DNA from: Planctomycetia bacterium
Lineage (GTDB): Bacteria > Planctomycetota > GCA-002687715
Length of the DNA stretch: 64,000 nt
Direction of reading: 5' to 3'
Assembly: GCA_005790545.1 (NCBI GenBank)
Contig: SXUL01000077.1
Span: forward strand, 51,057-115,056
Part shown: in pieces, positions 39,533-49,251 of the stretch
How the letters are laid out: every line of letters starts with the position of its first letter
How positions within the stretch are numbered: position 1 is the first letter of the stretch
Notes under the pieces: model-generated
Databases searched by the model: none
What the model was told of the DNA's origin: nothing
What the model saw: the letters and a program-made list of their open reading frames with translations, nothing else
Program-made: the position numbers and the translations under genes

Positions 39533-42367
39533 ATGACCACCGGACGCACGTTCCTCGGACTCGCGCTCATCCTCATGCTTTTTTCCTTCTGGGCTGCCGG
39601 TGGAGACACACCCGTGCTCCGTCGTCCCGGCCGCGCTGCGGCCGCACCGGACGCAGAGCAGGCGACCGCACTCGAGGGCGCCTTCCTCGCTGCGGACGAG
39701 GTCGCATGGTCTGAAGCCCATCGCAACGTGTTCCAGGCGCCGCGCGAGACGGAGAATCTCCCTCCACTCGAGATGAGCACGCCGCCATTGCCCGCGCTGC
39801 TCCATCCCGGGCTGGCCATGCTGCCAGTGGTCGGCGGAAGTCTCGAAGACCGTGCGCGCTTCATGAACACGAAGGACAGCGCCGCAGCTCCTGTGCCTGC
39901 CAAGCGCGCAGGCAGTGGTGCGCCTGCCGGTACAGGTGCCGGCGCCGCGGCTGGCAGTGCGAGCGATGCTGCTGCGGAACTCGACACGGTCAGTGTGCCG
40001 GGGCCGTTGAGCTTCGCCGAACGTCTGCGCCTCAGCACGGAAGAACGCCTGAAACGCGAGCGCCTCGCGGCCGACGCGGGCAGAGCGCAGCAAGACCGCC
40101 GCGCGGCCATGGACATGCTGCAGTGGATCTCGGGGGAGCAGGTCTGGGGCAGCGTCGAGATGCTGGACCGCAAGCTGGATCGCTACGACACGAAACGCAA
40201 GATCGATGCGTTGCGTGGCAATGCAGCGCTCGGCGAAGACGACCGCAGACGCCAGTTGGACGCACTGCAGATCGTGTTCAAGGAGGACCGCGGTGTCGGC
40301 AAACCCGTCACGCGCCATGTGCTTTCCGGTTCTCAGGTTGCGCGCATCGATTTCGCCGCCACGCCGCTCAACAAGTACCACCTCCGGCGGCGTGAGCTGA
40401 AGGAGGACGATCTCGCCGCCCAAGAAGGACTCGCACGCGAGCTTTTTGATGCTGGCGAGTTCGAAGCTGCGGCAAAGCACGTGAGCGCAGTGCATACGCG
40501 AGGCTTGAAGAGCCTGCGCACTCTGACGCTGGAAGTCGACTGCGAACAGAAGCTCCTGCGCTATGAAGGCGAGCGTGCAGCCTTGCTGCGCGGGCTCACC
40601 CAATTCCCCGAGGATGCAGGTCTTCTCGCGAGAGATGGACAGCTTTCGCTCAGGCTGGGACTGCTTCCTGAAGCGCGCGCCGCGTTCAGGAAGGCGCTCG
40701 AGAAAGACGCCGCCTGTGCGCTCGCTCATCTCGGGCTTGCGCGTATCGCGCTGCGCGAGAGCGACGCCCGCGCGGCGCTGCTCGCGGCCCGCTCGGCTGA
40801 GACGGGCACAGGTCTTGCCAAGAGCGGCATGATCGACGCGCTTGTCATTCAGGGTGAAGCGCAGCTTCTTCTGGGGGAGGAAGGTGCCGCCCGTTCGAGT
40901 TTCGAGAAGGCACTCGATGTGGATGCACGCCAACCGGCGGCGCTGGCCGGCAGCGCTGTGCTGGCGCTGCTGGGTGGTGGCGTGGATGCCGCGAAGACGC
41001 TTGTCGATCGCGGTCGCGCAGCCAATCCGTACGACGGACGTCTCGCGCTCCTCGATGCGGTCATCCTCTTCAGGAAGGGCGCGTTCGCGGAGGCGCGCGT
41101 TCAATTCCAGACGGCCGCGGAACTCGATCCTCTGCTCGCGGCCAAGGCCCTTGCGGGACTTTCCGCTCTGGAGGAAAAGGCCGGCAACCTCACCGGCGCG
41201 CTCGGTCAGGCGGACGCGGCTCTGCTGGCTGATCCCGGCTCACTGGATGCGCGCTCTCAACGAGCTCGTGCGCTGTTCCTCCTGGGTGATTTCAACGCCG
41301 CGCGCGACGAATACCTCGCCGTGCTCGCGAAGAGGCCCGGCGATGCGGACCTCTTCGCGGCGCTCGGCGATTGCCACCTGCGTCTCGGGGGGTGGACGGA
41401 GGCGGCGCGTTTCTACGCGCGCGCCGCTGCGGCGGATGCGGCCTATCCAGACCTCGCCGGAAGGCAGTTGCTCGCAGCGGTGAAGCGTCGGCGCTTTGCC
41501 GAGGCGGACGACGCCGTGCGTCGACTCACCACCGAGGCCGGGCGAGTGCCCTTCATGCAGGCTGTGACCGCGGCGTATCACTATGCCCGTGCACAAACCG
41601 AAGAAGCACTCAGGCGTCTGCGCGTGCTCGGGGAGCAGAAGGTGGCCGAATTGTCACCGTGGGCCGCAGGTTCGCTGGTGGTCATCGAGGAGAATCTGAA
41701 CAAGGAAGTGTGGACCGATGCCTTCGGCCGCAGTGGTGGGCAACTTCAACGCGCGTGGCAGAAGGACGTGGGCACGGGTTACGCCAAGGGCAGCGGAGTC
41801 AATGTGGCCATCGACGACGGCCGCGTGGTCCTGCGCGCGAAGGAACAGAAGGGTGTCACGGACCAACCGACCAGCATCTGGCAGGAACGCCTGACCAGAC
41901 AGGTGTATTCCGTTGCCGTGGATCTCGAAGCGAAACCGGTGGCCGGTGTACTGGCCGGGCTGTACGTGATGGCGTTCAACAAGTCCTCGCGTGAGCCAGA
42001 TCCGTTCCCGGGGCTCATGCGTCGTGATGGCGGTCACCATGCTCACGTGGGGCTGCAGGTGGCGGTGAGTCCTGAGGGTGATCTGGTGTGGCGCCGCGTG
42101 GTGCAAGGCAAGGCTTCGGAGTGGACTCCAACGGGCACGAAGTGGCCGGAGTCCGCACGCGGACAGATTGGCCTGCAACTGGTTGATGCGCAGAAGTCGG
42201 TCTGGCGGGTGCTGCTCGACAATCAGCCGGCCATGGCGGACATCGAAGTACCAGGCCTCGCGCGTCGACCAGGCAATCTCGAACTTGGAGTGTTCACCCA
42301 GGCGGGCGTGGATCGCCCTGTGGATGTGGGCGCGGACAACTTCACTCTCGTGACCTGGAAGAAGTGA
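39533..42367 (+). CDS. Exported TPR protein with a C-terminal concanavalin-like domain
   Basis: A 944-residue protein. ATG 39533 is preferred to GTG 39527 because GGAG (39521-39524) is eight bases away. An N-terminal helix (LGLALILMLFSFWAAGG) anchors or exports it; a Pro/Ala-rich low-complexity stretch follows (about residues 115-150). Residues 290 to about 720 are TPR repeats (for example DAACALAHLGLARIALRESDARAAL). The last 220 residues, from WTDAFGRSGGQL, look like a jelly-roll ConA/LamG-type sugar-binding domain (YSVAVDLEAKPVAGVLAGLYV, WRVLLDNQPAMADIEV). It sits between the platform and pseudopilin genes. It may be a pilus-biogenesis scaffold in the manner of PilF/PilW; that is inference. 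Confidence 0.7.
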   Translation: MTTGRTFLGLALILMLFSFWAAGGDTPVLRRPGRAAAAPDAEQATALEGAFLAADEVAWSEAHRNVFQAPRETENLPPLEMSTPPLPALLHPGLAMLPVVGGSLEDRARFMNTKDSAAAPVPAKRAGSGAPAGTGAGAAAGSASDAAAELDTVSVPGPLSFAERLRLSTEERLKRERLAADAGRAQQDRRAAMDMLQWISGEQVWGSVEMLDRKLDRYDTKRKIDALRGNAALGEDDRRRQLDALQIVFKEDRGVGKPVTRHVLSGSQVARIDFAATPLNKYHLRRRELKEDDLAAQEGLARELFDAGEFEAAAKHVSAVHTRGLKSLRTLTLEVDCEQKLLRYEGERAALLRGLTQFPEDAGLLARDGQLSLRLGLLPEARAAFRKALEKDAACALAHLGLARIALRESDARAALLAARSAETGTGLAKSGMIDALVIQGEAQLLLGEEGAARSSFEKALDVDARQPAALAGSAVLALLGGGVDAAKTLVDRGRAANPYDGRLALLDAVILFRKGAFAEARVQFQTAAELDPLLAAKALAGLSALEEKAGNLTGALGQADAALLADPGSLDARSQRARALFLLGDFNAARDEYLAVLAKRPGDADLFAALGDCHLRLGGWTEAARFYARAAAADAAYPDLAGRQLLAAVKRRRFAEADDAVRRLTTEAGRVPFMQAVTAAYHYARAQTEEALRRLRVLGEQKVAELSPWAAGSLVVIEENLNKEVWTDAFGRSGGQLQRAWQKDVGTGYAKGSGVNVAIDDGRVVLRAKEQKGVTDQPTSIWQERLTRQVYSVAVDLEAKPVAGVLAGLYVMAFNKSSREPDPFPGLMRRDGGHHAHVGLQVAVSPEGDLVWRRVVQGKASEWTPTGTKWPESARGQIGLQLVDAQKSVWRVLLDNQPAMADIEVPGLARRPGNLELGVFTQAGVDRPVDVGADNFTLVTWKK

Positions 42368-42368
42368 C

Positions 42369-43019
42369 ATGCGAACACACCAAGGTTTCTCGCTGGTCGA
42401 ACTGCTGGTGGTGATGTCCATCCTGGCGGTGCTCGGCGGTCTCGCCGTTCTCGGGCTGCCCCAGATGCTGCGGAGTGGCGACCGTTCGCTCATGGAAAAC
42501 GTCATCATGCAGCTTGATGCGGCGCTGCAGAGCTACGCCACAGATGCAAAGAATGGCGACTACCCGCCTACAGTGCTGAATGCGGACGAATTCCCGGGTG
42601 TCGGGCCACGGGTGAATCTCGACAACTGCGGCAATGAATCCGTCATCCTCTGCCTGAACCGCAAGGGGAGAGACAGCCTCTTCGACATCGAGGGCTACAA
42701 GGGCATCAAACTCGAGAACATCGACGATGACCGTACGCAGGCCGTGCTCACGAGTTTCGGCCCGGAGGACAAGGCGCTGTATGAGGTGTTGGATATCTGG
42801 GGCACGCCGCTTGCGTACTTCCACCACCGGGATTACGGCAGCGTGGATGCGCAGGACCTCGGCCGTATCAGTGGTGTCGAGGATCTCGTGAAGGCGCTCC
42901 CGTGGCGCAACGCGAAGACCAAGGGCTACTACCAGCGCGACAAGTTCCAGCTCGTCAGTGCCGGGCCGGATCTCAAGTTCAACACCGAGGACGACATCAC
43001 CAACTTCGATCACCAATGA
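42369..43019 (+). CDS. Major-type pseudopilin, GspG-like
   Basis: A 216-residue prepilin-like protein. The N-terminus MRTHQG|FSLVELLVVMSILAVLGGLAVLG has the type III signal: a short basic leader, Gly before Phe1, Glu5 and a long hydrophobic helix. The remaining domain contains YATDAKNGDYPPTVLNADEF and WGTPLAYF, and its end, LVSAGPDLKFNTEDDITNFD, matches the calcium-binding GPDG-x-x-GT-x-DDI ending of type II secretion GspG. So it is the likely major subunit, although it is longer than GspG (about 140). It starts one base after the stop of the preceding gene. Confidence 0.88.
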   Translation: MRTHQGFSLVELLVVMSILAVLGGLAVLGLPQMLRSGDRSLMENVIMQLDAALQSYATDAKNGDYPPTVLNADEFPGVGPRVNLDNCGNESVILCLNRKGRDSLFDIEGYKGIKLENIDDDRTQAVLTSFGPEDKALYEVLDIWGTPLAYFHHRDYGSVDAQDLGRISGVEDLVKALPWRNAKTKGYYQRDKFQLVSAGPDLKFNTEDDITNFDHQ

Positions 43020-44038
43020 TTCCGCAACCTCGTCATCGCTCCGGGTTCAGTCTCGTCGAGTTGCTCGCCGTGATGGCGATTCTCTCTGTCCTCGCGGGGC
43101 TCAGTGTCGCGGCGCTCGCGAAGGCCGGGCGCGGCAATGTGCTGGAATTGGCACAGCGGCGCTGCAAGGCGGCCCTGGGCGCGGCGCGCGTGAATGCGCG
43201 TGAGCGCGGCTCGCCTGCGAGCCTCACGCTGCATCCTGGTGATCCGGCCGTGATGGTCTTGAAGCTTGCCCGGGACGCCGCCACATTGCACTTTGACGAC
43301 GGTGGGCAACTGAAGACCGCGGCGGGTCGCGGCCATCAGGCCGAACTCGTGCAGGCGTCGCTGGCTGCTGGCGGTACGGTGCGCGACTGCGTGCGCCTCA
43401 AGTCCAAGTCGGCTGTGGTGTTCCCCGCCCTCGAACAGTTCGCTCCGCATGGCGGGTTTCGCATCGTGATGGATGTGGAAGCAGCGGCCGAGGGTGGCGT
43501 GGGGGTGCTTGCCCGCCATGGCACGGCGTTTCAGTTCACGCGCGAGGCGGATGGGTCGCTGACGTTGCAACTCGAGATTGAAGGGCGTCAGGAAGTGGTG
43601 AAGCTCGCGACGCCGAAGGATGCGGTGCCCTCGGGTCGCTGGACTCGTGTGGAAGCAGGGTTCGACGGGACCTCGGCCTGGATTGCCGTGCATCGGGTCG
43701 TGGAAGCGAGAAAGGATCTCGCCAGTGCCGACGATCCCGCAGGCATTCTCTGTCTCGCGCGCGACGGCGGGGAGCCGGAACTCGTGCGCACGACTCTTGG
43801 CGGCGGCGGCTTCGAGGGCGCTCTGGACGAAGTGCGCCTCGTCACGACGGAAGAGCAGGAATCGAGCACCATTGAGGGCTCGGTGATCTTCGATCTTCAA
43901 GTGCCGCTCACGATCACCTTTGATGCTGAAGGGCGCCTCGATCCGCGCTTCCACCAGGCCATGCTGCGTATCGGGCTGGTCACGGCCGAAGGCACGACCA
44001 CATCGCTCACCCTCGATCCCGCGGGAGTCATCCGATGA
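43016..44038 (+). CDS. Pseudopilin (GspH-like) with a C-terminal LamG-like domain
   Basis: A 340-residue protein beginning MIPQPRHRSG|FSLVELLAVMAILSVLAG, a prepilin signal with Glu5. After the stem helix, at about residues 180-285 it has a LamG/concanavalin-like pattern: SGRWTRVEAGFDGTSAWIAV, then a stretch ending EGALDEVRLV. Typical GspH is about half this size. The added lectin-like domain would be displayed on the pseudopilus. ATG 43016 overlaps the preceding stop and its own stop overlaps the next start, so G, H and K proteins are coupled. Confidence 0.8.
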   Translation: MIPQPRHRSGFSLVELLAVMAILSVLAGLSVAALAKAGRGNVLELAQRRCKAALGAARVNARERGSPASLTLHPGDPAVMVLKLARDAATLHFDDGGQLKTAAGRGHQAELVQASLAAGGTVRDCVRLKSKSAVVFPALEQFAPHGGFRIVMDVEAAAEGGVGVLARHGTAFQFTREADGSLTLQLEIEGRQEVVKLATPKDAVPSGRWTRVEAGFDGTSAWIAVHRVVEARKDLASADDPAGILCLARDGGEPELVRTTLGGGGFEGALDEVRLVTTEEQESSTIEGSVIFDLQVPLTITFDAEGRLDPRFHQAMLRIGLVTAEGTTTSLTLDPAGVIR

Positions 44039-47000
44039 AACGCACCTCGCCAAGGCGTGCTGAGCGCGGAGTGGCGCTGATTCTCGTTCTGACGGCGCTG
44101 CTCGGGCTGATGGTTCTGGCTGTACCGTTCCTCGAGATTGCCCGCCATGAAGAAAGCGCGAGTGTCGCGCCGCTGGCGCGAGCCGAGGCCCGCGCACGCG
44201 CTGAAGCGACGTTGCGCTACGGCGCCTATGTGCTTGAGGCAGGGCATGCTGCCGAGGAGGCAACGCGTGCTCAGGGAGCGAGTAGTCAGGGCGGGCGCGC
44301 CTTTGACACGCCCTCGACGGACACCGCTGACGAATCGGAAGTGCCTGTGGATCTTCTCGACGAGAAGGGTGCGCCCGCGGTGGACGCGAGCGGCGCGCTC
44401 CTTTTTCATCACAAGGATTCTCGCGGAGCCATTGTGGATCTGCGCGTGCGCGACGATCAAGCTTGGCCGAGCTTGTTCTCCGCCACGCCGTTCCTGCTGT
44501 CCGCGACTCTCGGGCGCACGGTGCTCGGGAAGGACATGACCGCCACGGACACCGAAATGCGCGTGGAGGACGGATCGTTTCTGCGCGAAGACGGCGGGTT
44601 CGTGAATCTGGATGGCGAAGTGATCGGCTACAGGAAGCGCGTGGGCAACCTGCTCACGGAACTTTCACGTGGTCTCGAAGGCGGTCGGCGCCCCGGCAAT
44701 CACAGCTCGGACGAAGTCGTCATTGACGATCGCTGCCGCGAGATCGCCATGCTGCCCTTCAAGAGCCCGCGCGCTGCGGGTGCGTGGCGTGAGCCGATGA
44801 GCCCCGCCTATGTGAAGGAAATCGTGTTGTTCGGGCGCGATGCACTCACGGACAACGAAGCCGACAAGCTCTCGGACCAATTCTCTCTCGGCGGGCGACG
44901 CCCGCAGTCGGGTGCTTTCGGCGAGAAGGTGTCGGTCCTTGACGCCATCGATCCCACCACCGCGGGTTCGAACGGTTTTCCGTTGCGCGTCTCCAGCATC
45001 GCCGGCATGAACGCGGGCTCGCTCGTGCGCGTGAGCGATGGAGCGCAGACCGAGTACGGCTACGTGATCTCGGCGCGGCAGCAGGGTGGCGCCTCGGGGA
45101 CCATCACGCTCGCGGAACCGACGAAGGGCAGCTACGAACTCGGCCGCGCGACAGTGCAGCCGCTCCTGCGTCATCCGGTGAACATCAATGCGGCACCGCA
45201 CGCGGTGCTGCTCCGCCTCATGGAGGGCATCCAGCTCTCGTACTTCGGGCGGCCGCGTGGCAGTTCCGGTCGAGTCACCAGCGAGGCGGCGGAAATTGTG
45301 GCCAAGGCCATTGAATCCGCGCGGCCCGTCGCGGGGCTGAAGGAATTCCGCTCTCTCCTCGACGGGCTGGTGGAAAGCTGGCCCTTCATCTTCACCCCCA
45401 TCATGGCGGAGGCGGTGTTCCGCAACGCGGTGGACGCGGGCGACCCCATCCTGTGGGCGTCCACGCAGCCTTTCTGTTTCGAGTCGTTCGATCACTACAC
45501 CATGGATGTCTCCTCGGTGGTGAACGATGGCGGTGGGCGTGAACTCGCGCGCACGGAGATCCGCCAGCGTGTGCACGTGGCGCCCCGCGGGACGCTCTCG
45601 CATCTCATCGATTCGCAGCACGATTTCGAGGACACCGTGGTGCGCGCGCGCTCGGGGCGCTGGATCGTCACCTTCCCGTATCCCGTCGAACGCTGGATGT
45701 CCGCGACGGAGCAGCCCGTGAGCCGCATGCTCAGAATGCTCTGGAACTTCGGCGATGGCTTGCCCATGGCGCAGGCGAACCGCGAGCGGCCCGAGAAGGA
45801 CGACGCGGACTTCTCTGAAGGTGTGTTCCCCTCTCTCGATCCCGAAGCGGGATTCGTGAAGCTCGCGCCAGGGCGCATGATGAGCTCCGGCTACAACAAG
45901 CATTTCGACGGGCCCGGTTTTCATATTGACGAACCCGGTGTGTCGCTCGCGCGCATTGACGCCGATGGCTGGCGTCTTGAGCGCGGCCCCTTCGAGATGG
46001 ATCCGCGCGATCCCGTCGGCGGCTATGGCGGCGGAGCGCAGAGCACGCAGGTGGGTGGCGGTCAGCGTCCGCGCCAGACCGTGAGTTCTGGTGGCGGGCA
46101 ATCGGTCTCCGTGCAAGTGCAGGTGGGTGGACGGCCGGGCGGCGGGCGCGGTGGCAGCACTCCGCAAGTTGGCAACGGCGCACTCATGGGGCGCAGCACG
46201 ATCTATCCCGCACGCTTCGACCTCTGGTATCGCTTCGGTGGCAACAGTGGTGGGCGCCATGTGCTCTTCGATTACGTCGGTTCGGATCCGAACGATGCGC
46301 GCATTCAGCTCGTGCGCGAATCGGATGGCTCACTCGTCGGTCGCCTCTCTGATCGCACCATCGATGATCCTGCGGATCCCCTGACCGAGGAACTGGAAGT
46401 GCGTTGGCTGCCGCAAGACGCCGGCTTCTGGCGCGGTCGCACCTGGTACCACCTTGGCCTCGCGTACCGCGGTGCGCGCCCTGATGACCTGATGTTGTTT
46501 GCGGATGGCTACCGCCGCGGCACACCGAAGTACAAGACGCATCTCGTCGCCGGATTCGATGCCGATGACACCAACTTCACCGTGGAGAAGGCCGACGGCT
46601 GGCCTGCGCGCGGTGTCGCCATGGTGGGCAGCGAAGTGATCGCCTTCGAACGCACCGGTGAGGATTTCACCGTGGTGCAACTCGCTGGCCAACCTTGGGG
46701 CCGCGCGCAGCGTGGCTCGAAAGCTCTTGAGCATGCGAGCGGCGAGCCCGTCCAACTCTTCGGCTACAGCACCATGCCCATGACCGCGGATCGCGGGAAT
46801 GGAGTCGCCATCCCGCGCGGTGGTGGAAACCTGCGCGGGAATCTGGGGCCCATGCGTGTCGCCACTTTCCAGCCCAACGCCACGGTGAATCTCACCATCC
46901 AGGGACCGGGCGGCGTTCCCATTCCGATTCCGCTGCAGGTGCATGACCCTGCTGCGCAGGGCGGCGGCATGCTGACACTCATGGCGGAATCCGGCGGTGG

Positions 47001-49251
47001 CGCGGATTTCTCCTGTTTCCCCGAAGCGGGCGGCTACGTGCTCATCGTCTCGCAGGATGTCCCGGTGACCGGCGCTCCGGCAGGCGGGCTCGAGGTGGCG
47101 CGCTACTCCGCACGCGTGGGCAATCAGCTCGTCGGACTCACGGATGCTGGCAATTCCGTGAACCCGAATCTTGCGGGCTTGCCGCTCCAGGGCGGCAATG
47201 GCATTCCCGGATTCGGTGTGACGCGACGCATTCATCCGGTGGCCCTCGCCGGAACCGGCCCCGTGCAGGCCATGAGCACACTTTCCTGCGTGTTCCCGAT
47301 CAGCATCGCGCTCACGGATGTGTCCGGCTATGCCCAGCCCAAGATCGTGGCGGGTGGTGGCGGCGGCACAGGCGTGAGCTCCGCGTGGCATACGGACCCC
47401 GAATTCGTGCAGCTCGCGCAGGTGAACTTCACGAACCTTGATGCGCACGAAGTGGAGTGGATCCGCTACCACCATGTAGATCCGCAAGGCCACCTCATCA
47501 TGGATGAAGCGCGCTACCTCTACGGTGCCGGGCTCATCCTGCGCGGCGCGCACCTTTCACCCGCAGGGGGCATCTTTGGTTCGCACAACAACCTCCAACT
47601 GGCCATGCCGTTCCGCCTGCAGGGTCAGACGGCAACCATGTCCACCGGTCAGCACGCAGACGGATCAGAGGTGGTTCCGTGCTTCAGAAGTCCGAGCCAC
47701 GGTTCGCGCAACGTGATTGTCAATCAGAATTGGACGCCGACGAATCCAGAGGCGCCGGTGGCCGGCAATGATCTGTCCGTGGCTGGTTGGGGCGACTCCG
47801 TCACGATCGAGGACATGAATGGCCGCGACCGCATGCTCGCGAAGGTGGCGTGGTCCGGCGTTGATCAGTTGTACACATGGAACTTCGGGCCCGCGGGCAA
47901 TCAGGTGAGCATGCAGTCCCGCCGGAACTATCCGGTGCATGGCTGGATGGCGCTCTCGGAGAGCACCGGTCGCGTGTTCCGTCAGCGCGGCGCGCCGGGC
48001 AGCGGCGAAGTCCAGACGCGGACGCAGTACTGTCGCCTGCTCAAGTTCCCGAGCGGCGAGTTGCCGGATTTCGGAGCCAACGCGCGGGCCTTTGCCGGTG
48101 GCGACATGGACGGAGGGACAGGCGCGCCGGATGGCTACGTGGATGAACTTCGCGTGACCTCCTTCTCCGCGCAGCGCTACGTCCTCTGGAATCACTCGCG
48201 CATGGATTTCATCCCGGCCGCGGCGGGCAGTCCAGCCGCGCCGGCTGCGCAGAGTGGTGCAACCGGCATCGACGCCGTGACGGACGAGATTCCGCTCGCG
48301 AATGTGCGTTGGGTGATCTGCAATCCGGACAACGTCGGGCCGCAGCCGCAGTTCTACATTCTCCCGGACGGGCGGAAGATTCACTTCGACGAACAACTGC
48401 AGGGACTGCCACGGAACGATGCGGGCCTCGTACAGATCGGCGAGGAAATCATCGCGTTCCGCCGCGTGGGACAGGGCGCTGACGGCGAGCCGGCGCTGCT
48501 CGACTGCCAGCGCGGTTTCATGCAGACGATGCCGGCCGCCCATGGTTGGGGTGAGGAGGTCGTCTACCTCGACTTCATCAACGTGGGGCAACTCTCCGGA
48601 GCGGTGGATGCGGCCGCGGCTGAACTCCCGGTCAGCTCCGCGCGCGGCTTCTACTCTGATGGAGGCACGGTGCTCATCGAAGACGAGATGGTGCACTACT
48701 CGCAACTGGGGCCGAACGGGCTCACCATGCCCTGGGCACTCAATGCTGCGAACGAGCCTGAAGCGGGTTTGTTGCGGGGCCGCTTTGGTACGCAGCCTGC
48801 GGGACATGCGCAGGGAGCGCTCGTGCTCGAGATGCCATTCCGCCACTGGGACCGCTACGCTGCACGGCAGGATTCTGGTGAACAGACTTATTACGGATTC
48901 TCACTGGATCTGCCGGGCGCATTCTTCAGGGACATCGTGTTCGACGAGCGGAAGACCGTGGAGCACGTTGATCTTCAGGTGCTCGCGCGGACCGATCCAG
49001 CCATCCCGTGGACGGCCGATCCAGCGGCAACACCAGGTCTGTTCCTCTTCGATGAAGGCACGCTCGAGAACCCGGGCGTGATCCGAAGGAGTGGCCGCGG
49101 TCTCGATGTCCGCGTGCTGTTCCGCTACCTGCCTGGGGCCTTCAACAGCACGCTCAGCGTCCACGACTGGAAGTCCTCCGTGGAGTTGCACAGCCTGCGT
49201 GTCAACTACATGGATGAAACCCGCGTCGCGAGTCGCGAGGAACTCCGATGA
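44035..49251 (+). CDS. Giant GspK-like minor pseudopilin with LamG-like and repeated modules
   Basis: A 1738-residue protein, about five times normal GspK. The N-terminus ERGVALILVLTALLGLMVLA is a prepilin-like helix of the K type (no Glu5, as in GspK). The GspK-type helix-hairpin-helix region lies at about residues 380-470 (HPVNINAAPHAVLLRLMEG, EFRSLLDGL). A LamG/concanavalin-like domain spans about 723-835 (FDLWYRFGG, TWYHLGLAYRG). Four modules with an E-x-I-x-Y core and an R-G...H-x-x-G end lie near 165-232, 842-910, 1462-1515 and 1522-1600. A Gly/Gln-rich linker lies near 660-720. It should form the tip of the pseudopilus and reach far from the membrane. Confidence 0.85.
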   Translation: MKRTSPRRAERGVALILVLTALLGLMVLAVPFLEIARHEESASVAPLARAEARARAEATLRYGAYVLEAGHAAEEATRAQGASSQGGRAFDTPSTDTADESEVPVDLLDEKGAPAVDASGALLFHHKDSRGAIVDLRVRDDQAWPSLFSATPFLLSATLGRTVLGKDMTATDTEMRVEDGSFLREDGGFVNLDGEVIGYRKRVGNLLTELSRGLEGGRRPGNHSSDEVVIDDRCREIAMLPFKSPRAAGAWREPMSPAYVKEIVLFGRDALTDNEADKLSDQFSLGGRRPQSGAFGEKVSVLDAIDPTTAGSNGFPLRVSSIAGMNAGSLVRVSDGAQTEYGYVISARQQGGASGTITLAEPTKGSYELGRATVQPLLRHPVNINAAPHAVLLRLMEGIQLSYFGRPRGSSGRVTSEAAEIVAKAIESARPVAGLKEFRSLLDGLVESWPFIFTPIMAEAVFRNAVDAGDPILWASTQPFCFESFDHYTMDVSSVVNDGGGRELARTEIRQRVHVAPRGTLSHLIDSQHDFEDTVVRARSGRWIVTFPYPVERWMSATEQPVSRMLRMLWNFGDGLPMAQANRERPEKDDADFSEGVFPSLDPEAGFVKLAPGRMMSSGYNKHFDGPGFHIDEPGVSLARIDADGWRLERGPFEMDPRDPVGGYGGGAQSTQVGGGQRPRQTVSSGGGQSVSVQVQVGGRPGGGRGGSTPQVGNGALMGRSTIYPARFDLWYRFGGNSGGRHVLFDYVGSDPNDARIQLVRESDGSLVGRLSDRTIDDPADPLTEELEVRWLPQDAGFWRGRTWYHLGLAYRGARPDDLMLFADGYRRGTPKYKTHLVAGFDADDTNFTVEKADGWPARGVAMVGSEVIAFERTGEDFTVVQLAGQPWGRAQRGSKALEHASGEPVQLFGYSTMPMTADRGNGVAIPRGGGNLRGNLGPMRVATFQPNATVNLTIQGPGGVPIPIPLQVHDPAAQGGGMLTLMAESGGGADFSCFPEAGGYVLIVSQDVPVTGAPAGGLEVARYSARVGNQLVGLTDAGNSVNPNLAGLPLQGGNGIPGFGVTRRIHPVALAGTGPVQAMSTLSCVFPISIALTDVSGYAQPKIVAGGGGGTGVSSAWHTDPEFVQLAQVNFTNLDAHEVEWIRYHHVDPQGHLIMDEARYLYGAGLILRGAHLSPAGGIFGSHNNLQLAMPFRLQGQTATMSTGQHADGSEVVPCFRSPSHGSRNVIVNQNWTPTNPEAPVAGNDLSVAGWGDSVTIEDMNGRDRMLAKVAWSGVDQLYTWNFGPAGNQVSMQSRRNYPVHGWMALSESTGRVFRQRGAPGSGEVQTRTQYCRLLKFPSGELPDFGANARAFAGGDMDGGTGAPDGYVDELRVTSFSAQRYVLWNHSRMDFIPAAAGSPAAPAAQSGATGIDAVTDEIPLANVRWVICNPDNVGPQPQFYILPDGRKIHFDEQLQGLPRNDAGLVQIGEEIIAFRRVGQGADGEPALLDCQRGFMQTMPAAHGWGEEVVYLDFINVGQLSGAVDAAAAELPVSSARGFYSDGGTVLIEDEMVHYSQLGPNGLTMPWALNAANEPEAGLLRGRFGTQPAGHAQGALVLEMPFRHWDRYAARQDSGEQTYYGFSLDLPGAFFRDIVFDERKTVEHVDLQVLARTDPAIPWTADPAATPGLFLFDEGTLENPGVIRRSGRGLDVRVLFRYLPGAFNSTLSVHDWKSSVELHSLRVNYMDETRVASREELR

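Noticed and set aside
44665..46260. A 531-codon minus-strand frame, plus similar frames at 46330-47553 and 47665-48846
   Set aside because: All lie opposite the giant K protein. Their translations are rich in His and Arg in the way third-position GC produces and show no domain.
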